From Gemmatimonadota bacterium (lineage in GTDB: Bacteria > JAAXHH01): a stretch of 64,000 bases of DNA. The stretch covers positions 1 to 64,000 of the forward strand of contig JAPOZT010000028.1 of assembly GCA_026705925.1 (NCBI GenBank), written 5' to 3'. Shown in pieces: positions 27,872 to 36,513 of the stretch. The translations under genes and the position numbers were made by a program. Within the stretch, counting starts at the first letter, position 1; every line of letters begins with the position of its first letter. Under the pieces are notes generated by a model. The model saw only the letters and a list, made by a program, of their open reading frames with translations, had not been told where the DNA came from and searched no databases.

Positions 27872-29285
27872 TCACAACGGGGCCGAGGCGCCCACGCTGA
27901 TGGAAATCGCCGGCATCATGGGCGGCAGGCTGCACGTTCCGTCCCCGGTGCTTCGTCGCAGCCGGATCACGGGCGTCTGTTCGGATACCCGGCGAATCGA
28001 GGAAGGCAACCTTTTCGTCGCGATTACGGGCGAGCGATTCGACGGTCACGACTTCGTACCCGAGGCCATGCGCGCCGGTGCGTGCGCCGCCCTGGTCACG
28101 AACGACTGGCACGCGCGCCGGCCGGACCGCGAAGCTCCGGAGGCCGCGCGGATCGTCGTGCCCGAGGTGCTTCCCGCGCTGCAGGCGTTCGCGGGTTGGC
28201 ACCGGAATCGCTTCGACCTGCCCGTCGTCGCGGTGACGGGTTCCAGCGGGAAGACCACCACGAAGAACATGATCGCCTCCGTGCTGGGCGAACACTACCG
28301 GGTATTCAAGACCCCGGGGAACCTGAACAGCCAGCTGGGTGTCTCCGAAGCCCTGTTTTCCCTGAAGGGAGACCACGGCGCCGCGGTACTCGAACTGGGC
28401 ATGAACCATGCGGGCGAACTGGACCGGCTGTCCCGGATGACCCGCCCATCCATCGGCGTGATCACCAACGTGGGACCCGCGCATATCGAGTTCTTCGACT
28501 CCATCGAAGGCATCGCCCGGGCCAAGGGCGAGGTCCTCGACCACCTGCCGAAAGGCGGGAGTGCGGTATTGAACGCCGACGACCCCCTCGTCATGAAGCA
28601 GGCCGGCCGCAGCCTGGCGAGGGTAGTCACCTTTGGCCACAGCGCGGGAGCCGACGTCAGGCTGGCAACCACCAGGACCGAACTGTCCGGCTCGACCTTC
28701 ACCTTGTCGGACGGAGCTTCCTTTCGGATAAGCCTGATGGGAACACACCAGGTCATGAACGCCGCGGCCGCCGTGGCGGTGGGCAGACTTACGGGAATCG
28801 ACGACCAGGGCATCGCCCGTGCACTGCGGAATGTCGAGCCCACACCCATGCGCATGGAGTACAGGAAGGCGGGCGCCGTCCACCTGATCAACGACGCGTA
28901 CAACGCCAATCCGTCGTCCATGAAGGCGGCCCTGGACGCGCTGGCAACGGCCGGAGGCCGCAAACTGGTCGTCCTGGGAGACATGCTGGAACTGGGCGAC
29001 CTCGGCAGGGCGGCGCACCGGGAGATCGGAAAGCGCGCCGCGGAGGTGGCCGAGCGGATCATCACGGTGGGCGAACTGGCCCGCGAAATCGCCGTGGCCG
29101 CGGTGGACGGCGGCATTCCGGCGTCTCGGGTCATGTCCTGCAACTGCAACGACGAGGCGGCGGCCGCCGTACTGTCGGAAGTCGAAGACGGCGACGTGGT
29201 ACTCGTCAAGGGATCGCGCGGTATGCGCATGGAAACCGTCGTGGAATACCTGGAGAAGTCGCTCGGCCAGGGCGAAATGGGGTAA
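27864..29285 (+). CDS. murF: UDP-MurNAc-tripeptide-D-Ala-D-Ala ligase
   Basis: Adds D-Ala-D-Ala to complete the peptidoglycan pentapeptide precursor. Start ATG 27864 overlaps the murE stop by 8 nt and gives 473 residues; the track start at 27711 is inside murE. Motifs: GVCSDTRRIEEGNLFVAI, the ATP loop VTGSSGKTTTKNM (about residue 127), LELGMNHAGE and NDAYNANPSSM. Only 4 nt separate it from ftsW; the usual mraY and murD genes are absent between them. Confidence 0.95.
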
Positions 29286-29289
29286 GCCC

Positions 29290-30432
29290 GTGTTGCATCA
29301 ACGTATAGATCTCCCACTGCTGGTCTCGTCGCTGCTCCTACTCTGCGTGGGGTCTGTCATGGTTTACAGCGCGAGTTCGGCCGTTGCCGCGGAGATGTTC
29401 TCCGGGGACAGTGGATTCTTCGTGAAACGTTACCTGGTGCGGTTGATCCTCGGGATCGTCATTCTGATCCTCTTCGCCAGCCTGAATTACCAGAAGCTGC
29501 AGAAGTGGTCCCCGATCCTGATCGTCATCGGCCTGGGGTTTCTGGCGCTCGTATTCGTTCCCGGTTTCGGGATGACCATCCGCGGAGCGACGCGTACGGT
29601 AAACCTGTTCTCCATGACGATCCAGCCCGCGGAAGGGGTCAAGATCGCCCTGGTGATCTTCCTGGCCTACTGGCTGGCCAGGCGACAGCACGTCATGGAA
29701 CGGTTTTTCACCGGTTTTCTGCCCGTGCTGGCGGTGATCGCCACCACCTGCCTGCTGATAGGGCTGCAGCCGGACTACGGCACTGCGATCGTACTGGCCG
29801 CGACCGCCTTCGCCGTGCTCTACGTCGGCCGCGCCCGGTTGCTGCACCTGGCAAGCGCCGTCGGGATCATGATCCCGGTCCTCTTCTACAAGCTGTACTC
29901 GTCCGCGCACAGCCGGGGCCGGCTCATGACCTACTTCGAACGGTTTTTCGGCAATTCCGCCGATCAGGCCCAGAACCCGCAAGGTGCGGACTACCAGTTG
30001 CAGCAGGCACTGATCGGCCTGGGTACGGGAGGCGTATTCGGGAACGGACTGGGGCAGAGCCGGCAGAAGTTCCTTTTCCTGCCCGATCCCCATACGGATT
30101 TCGTGTTCGCGGTGATCGGCGAGGAGCTCGGGTTCCTGGGGTCGGTGGCGGTATTGGGACTTTTTGTCGTCTTTGCGTGGAGAGGAGTCCGCATCGCCCG
30201 CATGGCGCCGGACGCCTTCGGGTTTTTCCTGGCATCGGGGCTGACCATGCTCATCACACTGCACGTGCTGGTGAACATCGGGGTGGTGACGGGCATGCTG
30301 CCCACCACGGGACTGCCGCTGCCCTTCCTGAGCTACGGAGGGTCCTGGCTGCTCTTCTGCATGATGAGTATCGGGATCCTGCTGAACATATCCAGAATGA
30401 CCTATCGCCGTCAGAGACTGCAGTATGACTGA
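29290..30432 (+). CDS. ftsW: Septal peptidoglycan glycosyltransferase FtsW
   Basis: A SEDS-family polymerase acting with FtsI. It starts at GTG 29290 (MLHQRIDLPLLVSSLLLLCV) and has 380 residues with about ten membrane segments. Hallmarks are VMVYSASSAVAAE after TM1, GLQPDYGTAIVL, and the C-terminal TGLPLPFLSYGGSWL. Location in the dcw cluster identifies it as FtsW, whereas the SEDS gene of the mre cluster is RodA. murC overlaps its 3' end by 8 nt. Confidence 0.94.
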   Translation: MLHQRIDLPLLVSSLLLLCVGSVMVYSASSAVAAEMFSGDSGFFVKRYLVRLILGIVILILFASLNYQKLQKWSPILIVIGLGFLALVFVPGFGMTIRGATRTVNLFSMTIQPAEGVKIALVIFLAYWLARRQHVMERFFTGFLPVLAVIATTCLLIGLQPDYGTAIVLAATAFAVLYVGRARLLHLASAVGIMIPVLFYKLYSSAHSRGRLMTYFERFFGNSADQAQNPQGADYQLQQALIGLGTGGVFGNGLGQSRQKFLFLPDPHTDFVFAVIGEELGFLGSVAVLGLFVVFAWRGVRIARMAPDAFGFFLASGLTMLITLHVLVNIGVVTGMLPTTGLPLPFLSYGGSWLLFCMMSIGILLNISRMTYRRQRLQYD

Positions 30433-31951
30433 TCGAACCGACGTTACCGGCCGTACCGGACAAGCAGAAGGGGCCGGACGGCATGGCGGGGATGGCGGGC
30501 ATGGACGGCATGGACGGCATGGCGGGCAAGGCCGGCAGAATCTGCATGGATTGGAGATGAATTGCCGCCACGCACATTTCATCGGTATAGGCGGAATCGG
30601 CATGAGCGCACTGGCTGAACTGATGCTTGGATATGGATACAAAGTCAGCGGATCGGACCTGCGGGGTACGCAGTTGACCGACCGACTCCAAGGTCTCGGA
30701 GCGTCTGTCTTCCAGGGCCACGACCCGGCCAACGCGCAAGGGGCGGACCTGGTCGTGTACTCCTCCGCCATCCCCGGGGACAACTCCGAACTCGCGGAGG
30801 CCCGCCGGCTGGGCCGGCATACCGTCTCCCGCGCCGAACTGCTCGGCACGTTGATGCGCGGGACCCAGGGCATCGCCGTGGCGGGCACCCACGGAAAGAC
30901 CTCCACGTCGGCCATGATCGTCAGGGTACTGGTCGCCACGGGGCTGGACCCGACGGCCGTCATCGGTGGGATCATGACGGAAAACGAATCCAACGTCCGC
31001 CTTGGAAAGAGCCCGTGGATGGTCGTGGAAGCCGATGAATACGACCGTTCGTTCCATGCGCTGTCCCCGGCCGCGGCCGTGATCACTTCGGTGGACGCCG
31101 ACCACATGGAATACTACGGTTCGCAGGAAGCCATTGACGAAGCCTTTACCGTATTCGCCCATCTCGTGCCCGCGGACCGGCCCCTGATCGTGTGCGCGGA
31201 CGACCCGGGCATCCGCAGAATCCAGGCCGCCCTGCGGCGCCGCCTGGTGACCTACGGGCTTTCGGCGCACGCCAGCATCCGGGCGGACCGGGTGGAATCG
31301 AAGGGGTGGAGCATATCCGCCGAAGTGTATGTGCGGGACGTTCCGGCCGGCCGGCTGGTGTTGCCTCAGCCGGGCGAGTGCAACCTGACCAACGCCCTGG
31401 CCGCCATCGCCGTGGCCGACCATCTCGAGCTGCCCGTCGAACGGACCCTGGCGGCCCTGGCGGAATACCGGGGACTGAAAAGGCGATTCGAGGTGCTGGG
31501 CAGCGTCCGCGGCGTCACGGTGGTGGATGACTACGCCCACCATCCCGCTGAAATCGAGGCCGCACTTCGGGCCGTTTCGAATGCGGGAGCAAATCGCATG
31601 TTCGTGGTGTTCCAGCCGCACCTCTACAGCCGGACGTGGAATCTGCGCCGCGAATTCGGACACGTCCTCGGACGGTCTCCCGCGTACCGGACCATCGTTA
31701 CGGACGTATACCCGTCCAGGGAAACGCCCCGGGACGGGGTGGCGGGTGAATTGATCGTCCGGCACTCGAGGGCATTCGGCGAAAACGTCGCGTATATCCC
31801 GGACAAAGACCGGGTAGCGGCCGCGCTGGTGGACGATCTCGAGCCTGGAGACCTGGTGCTGACCCTCGGCGCGGGGGACATCGGCGAGGTGGGAAGCCAG
31901 GTTTGCGAACTGATGCGGAAACGCGGGGACCGGTCTCATGGGAATCGCTGA
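30425..31951 (+). CDS. murC: UDP-MurNAc L-alanine ligase
   Basis: Adds L-Ala to UDP-MurNAc. The family N-terminal motif HFIGIGGIGMSALAEL begins about residue 49, with the ATP loop AGTHGKTSTSAM (about 154) and DDYAHHPAEIEA. If translation starts at ATG 30425 (overlapping ftsW by 8 nt) there is a 44-residue Gly/His-rich extension (HGGDGGHGRHGRHGGQGRQ) made of 9-bp repeats; if it starts at ATG 30557 (MNCRHAHFIG) the repeats are untranslated. The overlap favours the longer form, but no strong ribosome site settles it. murB overlaps the 3' end by 14 nt. Confidence 0.93.
   Translation: MTDRTDVTGRTGQAEGAGRHGGDGGHGRHGRHGGQGRQNLHGLEMNCRHAHFIGIGGIGMSALAELMLGYGYKVSGSDLRGTQLTDRLQGLGASVFQGHDPANAQGADLVVYSSAIPGDNSELAEARRLGRHTVSRAELLGTLMRGTQGIAVAGTHGKTSTSAMIVRVLVATGLDPTAVIGGIMTENESNVRLGKSPWMVVEADEYDRSFHALSPAAAVITSVDADHMEYYGSQEAIDEAFTVFAHLVPADRPLIVCADDPGIRRIQAALRRRLVTYGLSAHASIRADRVESKGWSISAEVYVRDVPAGRLVLPQPGECNLTNALAAIAVADHLELPVERTLAALAEYRGLKRRFEVLGSVRGVTVVDDYAHHPAEIEAALRAVSNAGANRMFVVFQPHLYSRTWNLRREFGHVLGRSPAYRTIVTDVYPSRETPRDGVAGELIVRHSRAFGENVAYIPDKDRVAAALVDDLEPGDLVLTLGAGDIGEVGSQVCELMRKRGDRSHGNR
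30474..30536 (+). repeat. 9-bp repeat at the 5' end of murC
   Basis: Units GGCATGGCG, GGCATGGAC, GGCATGGAC, GGCATGGCG and GGCAAGGCC lie just before the conserved MurC start. If translated they give GHGRHGRHGG-type sequence. Confidence 0.85.
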
Positions 31952-32864
31952 ACTCTTCAGCGGGTTAGTGCCCGCCGAGCGTCTACGCCGGAACGAGGGC
32001 CTCGACCGGCATACCACCTACCGGGTCGGGGGACCGGCCGACGTGATGTGCTTGCCCGAAACCCGGTCGGAGCTGCTGGAAGTCGTCACCACGGCCAAGG
32101 TGCACGAGGTCCCCTGGCTCGTGCTGGGGAACGGGAGCAACATCCTCTTTTCGGATGACGGATTCAGGGGGCTGGTCATCAAGATACGCGGTTCGACCCC
32201 GGCGGATGGGACGCTGTGGCACCTGAAGCAGGACGGCGAACGTCTCCGGGCAGGCGCCGGCGTGAGCCTGCCCCGGCTCGCATGGTCGGCGGCGGCGACG
32301 GGCCTGGGCGGACTTGAGTTCTGCACCGGGATCCCCGGCGTGGTCGGCGGGTCCATCCGTGGCAACGCGGGGGCCCACGGGAGCGATCTGGGCAGCGTGC
32401 TGGAGTCGATAGAGCTGATTCGGCCTTCCGGCGACCTCGATACGGTCCCGGCCGGCGAGGCAGGGTTTTCCTACCGAAAGAGCGGGATCGAACAGGGAGG
32501 TATCGTGACCGGGGCCGTATTCCGGCTGACGCCGGACGAACCGGAAAAGGTATATGAACGCATACGGGAATTCACCGAATACCGGAAGCGCACGCAGCCG
32601 TCCGCGGACCAGAGCGCGGGATGCATGTTCAAGAACCCCGAGGGCGGCAAGGCGGGAAGGCTGATCGACACGGCCGGTTGCAAGGGCCTGCAGGTCGGGG
32701 GTGCGAGGGTGTCCGACCTCCACGGTAATTTCGTCATCAACCAGGGCGGAGCGACGGCTTCGGACGCGTTACGGCTGATCGACATGGTGCGCGAACGGGT
32801 CTTCGAACGGACCGGCATAGCCCTTGAACTCGAGGTGCGCGTGATGAAATCGGGGGTCGTATGA
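31938..32864 (+). CDS. murB: UDP-N-acetylenolpyruvoylglucosamine reductase
   Basis: An FAD enzyme that makes UDP-MurNAc. It has the FAD-binding start TTYRVGGPADVMCLPET, then LGNGSNILFSDDGFRGLVIK, GIPGVVGGSIRGNAGAHGSD, and the catalytic FSYRKSGIEQG. Near the C-terminus SAGCMFKNPEGGKAGRLID is the substrate-binding region. The 308 residues fit the family. It overlaps murC by 14 nt and ftsQ by 4 nt, so translational coupling is likely. Confidence 0.96.
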   Translation: MGIAELFSGLVPAERLRRNEGLDRHTTYRVGGPADVMCLPETRSELLEVVTTAKVHEVPWLVLGNGSNILFSDDGFRGLVIKIRGSTPADGTLWHLKQDGERLRAGAGVSLPRLAWSAAATGLGGLEFCTGIPGVVGGSIRGNAGAHGSDLGSVLESIELIRPSGDLDTVPAGEAGFSYRKSGIEQGGIVTGAVFRLTPDEPEKVYERIREFTEYRKRTQPSADQSAGCMFKNPEGGKAGRLIDTAGCKGLQVGGARVSDLHGNFVINQGGATASDALRLIDMVRERVFERTGIALELEVRVMKSGVV

Positions 32865-33775
32865 AGCTTAGAAGAACGCATACAGCGGTCCGTCTTATGC
32901 ATGGACTCGCGTCCGGCCTGCTCGTCTCGGTTGCGGCGGCCGTACTGGCCATGGGCGGCCTGGAACTGTCCAGGTGGACAAAGACTTCGCCGGCGTTCAA
33001 TCTGAAAACCATCGACGTCGAGGGGAACATCGCCGTCGGCAGAGAGGAGATCATCACGGTTTCCGGTCTCGAGCGGGGACGGAACATCTGGTCGGCCGAT
33101 CTCGAGGAGACCGAAAGGCGACTTAGGATGGCCCGGCGGTTCGAACAGGTCGCCCTGACCAGGAGACTGCCCGGTACCGTCGTCGTCCGGGTGAAGGAAC
33201 TGCAACCGATCGCTTTCGTGCAGCTGGACCGACTCTACGGTGTCTCGGAAGGCGGCGAGTTGATCCCCCTGGCGCCCGGAAACGGGCTGCCGGACCTTCC
33301 CGTGATCACCGTTGATGCTTCGAGCTACCTTCGAGGTCCGGATGCCGCGGCGTCGCGGGACGGCACGGAGTCTCCGGATGCCGCGGCGTCGCGGGAGGCC
33401 ACGGAGTCTCCGGATGCCGCGGCGTCGCGGGACCGCAGTTTCGAAACGCTGAGAGACGCCATGCGGGGCAGTCCGGAGATGGCCCGCGCACTCTACCTGA
33501 TGCGGGTGCTCAGGACGATGTCTCCGGGGATGTATGACGAGTTGTCCGAGATTAACGTGTCCAGTCCCGATGACCCAATTGCCTACATGGTCGAAGGCGG
33601 GCTGGCTATCCGGTTCGGGACGGGCCACTATCCCAGGAAGATCGAGATGTTGAGACGGACGGTGGAACGGCTGGAAGCCGATGCCATCCGGACCCGCCTG
33701 ATCGACCTGCGTTTCAAGGACCAGGTCATCGTCCGGCCGATCGTATCCATCCGGTCCGGAGGCGAGAGATCGTAG
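32861..33775 (+). CDS. ftsQ: Cell division protein FtsQ
   Basis: A bitopic divisome protein of 304 residues: short cytoplasmic part, one transmembrane segment (ASGLLVSVAAAVLAMGGLEL), a POTRA domain (FNLKTIDVEGNIAVGREEII) and the FtsQ beta domain. After DLPVITVDAS a 12-residue tandem repeat (DAAASRDGTESP, 2.6 copies) is inserted before the next conserved helix. It starts with the ATGA overlap of the murB stop and is 18 nt before ftsA. It would bridge the FtsL/B complex to early divisome proteins. Confidence 0.9.
   Translation: MKLRRTHTAVRLMHGLASGLLVSVAAAVLAMGGLELSRWTKTSPAFNLKTIDVEGNIAVGREEIITVSGLERGRNIWSADLEETERRLRMARRFEQVALTRRLPGTVVVRVKELQPIAFVQLDRLYGVSEGGELIPLAPGNGLPDLPVITVDASSYLRGPDAAASRDGTESPDAAASREATESPDAAASRDRSFETLRDAMRGSPEMARALYLMRVLRTMSPGMYDELSEINVSSPDDPIAYMVEGGLAIRFGTGHYPRKIEMLRRTVERLEADAIRTRLIDLRFKDQVIVRPIVSIRSGGERS
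33338..33432 (+). repeat. 36-bp tandem repeat inside ftsQ
   Basis: CCGGATGCCGCGGCGTCGCG starts copies at 33338, 33374 and 33410 (2.6 copies, 36-bp period), encoding DAAASRDGTESP. In frame and almost unchanged between copies, which suggests recent duplication. Confidence 0.95.
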
Positions 33776-33793
33776 TGGCAAAAGGAGTTGAAC

Positions 33794-35014
33794 ATGGCTC
33801 GTGAACGTATCGCCGCGCTCGACCTGGGCACCACCAGAACGGTCGTGCTGATCGGCGAGATTGCAGAAGACGGCCTCCGCGTCCTGGGCAAGGGCGCGAG
33901 CAGGTCCCGGGGCCTCAGGCGAGGCGTCGTGGTCAACATGGACGAGGCCGCCCGTTCGATCGGGGAAGCGCTCCGGGCCGCGGAAGCTGACGCGGGCGCC
34001 AGGGAGAACGATGTATTCGTCGGATTTTCCGGCGAGCACATCGAAAGCGTCAACAGCAGCGGCGCCGTGGCCATCGGGTCCGAAGCCGGCCGGGGCGTGA
34101 CGCAGGAGGACGTTGTCCGCGCCCGTGAATCGGCGACGGCGCTGAAGATCCCCTCGGACCGCCAGGTCATCCATGTGCTCACCCAGGACCACATTGTGGA
34201 CAACCAGGGCGGGATCCACGACCCCTGCGGCATGTCGGGCGTCCGGCTCGAAGTGCGCGTGCACATCGTAACCGGCGCGGTCACCCCGCTGCGCAACGTA
34301 CGCAACTGTATCGTGCAGTCCGGAATGCAGGTCCGGGAACTCGTCCTGGATACGATCGCCGCGGGCGAGGCGGCACTCACGTCCGACGAGAAGGAACTGG
34401 GCGTCGTGCTGCTCGACCTGGGCGGAGGCACGACGAAGGTCGCGTTGTACCACCAAGGGAGCATTCGGCATTCGGCGGTTATACCGGCCGGTGGCAATAA
34501 CCTCACGAACGACATCGCGATCGGACTCCGCACGCCCCATGAGGACGCCGAACGGATCAAGCGCGGCTACGCGAGTGCGGTCTATGTCCGGCCGGACAGG
34601 GACAACATGATCGAAGTGCCCGGGGTCGGCGGCCGCGAGCCGCGGCAGGTGACGCGGGAGGAACTGGCCTTCGTGGTCGGACCGCGGATCAAGGAGCTGC
34701 TGTATCTTGCGCGGGAGGAGATCCGCGGCAGCGGATTCGAACACCTGGTCGGCACCGGAATCGTCATCACGGGCGGCGGCGCGCTGATGCCGGGAATCGC
34801 GAAACTGGCGGGACAGGTCTTCGACATGTCCGCGAAAATCGGAGGGCCGCAGGAGTTTCCCGGGCTGGAATGTGACGAGAACGCGCCTATGTACGCCACG
34901 AGTGCCGGCTTGTTGCGCTACGCCATGAACAACCAATTGGAAAAGGAGTGGCTCCATGGTACGGAAGGAGGATTGCTGGACCGGGTAATAAGCCGGATCG
35001 CGGCCCTGATGTAG
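33794..35014 (+). CDS. ftsA: Cell division protein FtsA
   Basis: An actin-like membrane tether for FtsZ. ATG 33794 (MARERIAALDLGTTRTVVLI) has AAAGGAG 6 nt upstream and is preferred over the TTG 33788 of the track (406 residues). The ATP-binding phosphate motifs DLGTTRT and VLLDLGGGTTKVALY are seen, and the C-terminus GGLLDRVISRIAALM forms the amphipathic membrane-targeting helix. It is followed by ftsZ after 88 nt, which contain a short hairpin. Confidence 0.96.
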   Translation: MARERIAALDLGTTRTVVLIGEIAEDGLRVLGKGASRSRGLRRGVVVNMDEAARSIGEALRAAEADAGARENDVFVGFSGEHIESVNSSGAVAIGSEAGRGVTQEDVVRARESATALKIPSDRQVIHVLTQDHIVDNQGGIHDPCGMSGVRLEVRVHIVTGAVTPLRNVRNCIVQSGMQVRELVLDTIAAGEAALTSDEKELGVVLLDLGGGTTKVALYHQGSIRHSAVIPAGGNNLTNDIAIGLRTPHEDAERIKRGYASAVYVRPDRDNMIEVPGVGGREPRQVTREELAFVVGPRIKELLYLAREEIRGSGFEHLVGTGIVITGGGALMPGIAKLAGQVFDMSAKIGGPQEFPGLECDENAPMYATSAGLLRYAMNNQLEKEWLHGTEGGLLDRVISRIAALM

Positions 35015-35062
35015 CAACCAGCTAGAAACCGGCACGCACCATCGTACGGATTCGAGCAAAAC

Positions 35063-35078
35063 TGGCAGATTGCTGCCA
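35063..35078 (+). promoter_or_regulatory. Small hairpin in the ftsA-ftsZ gap
   Basis: TGGCAG, loop ATTG, CTGCCA: a 6-bp stem 24 nt before the ftsZ start and just ahead of its ribosome site (GAAGGAGG). It could affect ftsZ translation or mRNA processing; it may also be chance. Confidence 0.35.
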
Positions 35079-35102
35079 CAAACCCACAGAAGGAGGCTGT
35101 AA

Positions 35103-36275
35103 ATGTCTACTTTCGACTTCGATGCGGAACCGGGACTGTTCGCTCGCATGAAGATCATCGGCGTGGGCGGCGCCGGAAAGAACGCCGTCAACCACATGGT
35201 TGAAGTCGGCGTCCCCGGCGTCGATTTCCTGGTCGCCAACACGGACGCCCAGGACCTGGCGAGTTCCAATGTAAAGCACAAGATACAGCTGGGACACGAG
35301 ATCACCCGCGGACTCGGCGCCGGCGCGAATCCGGACGTAGGGCGCAAGGCCGCGGAGGAAAGCCGGGACGTGATCGCGGAACACCTGACCGATATCGATA
35401 TGGTATTCATCACCGCGGGCATGGGGGGCGGCACGGGAACCGGCGCCGCACCGGTGATCGCGCAGATCGCCAAGGAGTTGGGCGTCCTGGCCGTCGGCGT
35501 CGTGACCAAGCCCTTTGCCTTCGAGGGTCCCAAGCGGGCGGCGAACGCCGAAACCGGGCTCACCGCGTTGAAAGAGCATGTGGATACGGTCGTCATCATC
35601 CCCAACCAGAAGCTGAAGGAGGCCGTGAGCCACACCACGACTTTCAAAGACGCCCTCAAGGTGGCCGACGAGGTCCTGCTACAGGCCACGCGCGGCATTT
35701 CGGACCTGGTCACCCTGCCCGGGCTGATCAATGTCGATTACGCCGATATCAGGACGACCATGGAGAACAAGGGCGAAGCCCTCATGGGCACCGGCGAGTC
35801 CGAAGGAGACAAGCGTGCGCTGGAAGCGGCGGAACGGGCCATGAATCACCCGCTGCTGGCGGACATGGATATCGACGGGGCCAAGGACATCCTGCTGAAT
35901 ATCTCGGGTGGCCAGGATATGACCCTGTTCGAAGTGGAGGAAGTGATGACCACGGTCCAGGCGGCCGCTGGACACACCAACATCATCATGGGTACGGTCC
36001 TCGACGAAAGCCTGGAGGGCAGCATCCGGGTGACTTTGATCGCCACGGGACTGGACCAGGCCATGTCTTCGCCGGACGAAATGCTGACCCGGAACATCCT
36101 GAAGTTCCAGCCGGACCGTCCTGAAGAGATCGAAACACCGGCCTTTCAACGGGTCAAGCGCAACGGGTTCGAGACGGAGGAAGTGGCCGTGGGCGATCCG
36201 TCCGACGATGCGGTCGACAACAACGGACTGGACGTGCCGACCTACATGCGCCGCCGCAGGGCTTTCGGTTCGTAA
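35103..36275 (+). CDS. ftsZ: Cell division GTPase FtsZ
   Basis: The tubulin-like GTPase that forms the Z ring. It begins with the GTP-binding region KIIGVGGAGKNAVNHMVE and has the tubulin signature GGGTGTGAAP (about residue 109) and NVDYADIRTTMENKGEALMG. The C-terminal peptide DVPTYMRRRR, which binds FtsA, closes the 390-residue protein after a short linker. A very strong GAAGGAGG ribosome site precedes the ATG, consistent with high expression. Confidence 0.98.
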   Translation: MSTFDFDAEPGLFARMKIIGVGGAGKNAVNHMVEVGVPGVDFLVANTDAQDLASSNVKHKIQLGHEITRGLGAGANPDVGRKAAEESRDVIAEHLTDIDMVFITAGMGGGTGTGAAPVIAQIAKELGVLAVGVVTKPFAFEGPKRAANAETGLTALKEHVDTVVIIPNQKLKEAVSHTTTFKDALKVADEVLLQATRGISDLVTLPGLINVDYADIRTTMENKGEALMGTGESEGDKRALEAAERAMNHPLLADMDIDGAKDILLNISGGQDMTLFEVEEVMTTVQAAAGHTNIIMGTVLDESLEGSIRVTLIATGLDQAMSSPDEMLTRNILKFQPDRPEEIETPAFQRVKRNGFETEEVAVGDPSDDAVDNNGLDVPTYMRRRRAFGS

Positions 36276-36338
36276 CGTCCCGGATCATCCCACGCCCGGA
36301 CGGGTGATTCAGGCACAGGCCATACCGGTCAAATTCGA

Positions 36339-36367
36339 TTGACAGGCCCACGGCGGGACGGTATTTT
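36339..36367 (+). promoter_or_regulatory. Sigma70-type promoter for valS
   Basis: TTGACA (36339-36344), a 17-bp spacer, TATTTT (36362-36367). This leaves a leader of about 140 nt before valS in which I see no T-box sequence. The -35 and first spacer bases (TTGACAGGCCCACGG) resemble the promoter at 56476-56503. Confidence 0.7.
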
Positions 36368-36513
36368 GAGGCTGGCGTTTTTGCGGTGCTGGTTTCAAGA
36401 TACCATCCCGTCGGAGGGCGTAGTCTTTCCTTTCCGGTATCCGGTCTGATTACGGCCATTCCATATCCTGTTCTATTCTGCAACTTCCGATACGACAGGG
36501 AGATACATCCGAT

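Noticed and set aside
36374-36513. T-box riboswitch in the valS leader
   Set aside because: The leader has neither a T-box consensus sequence nor a terminator/antiterminator pair that I could find.
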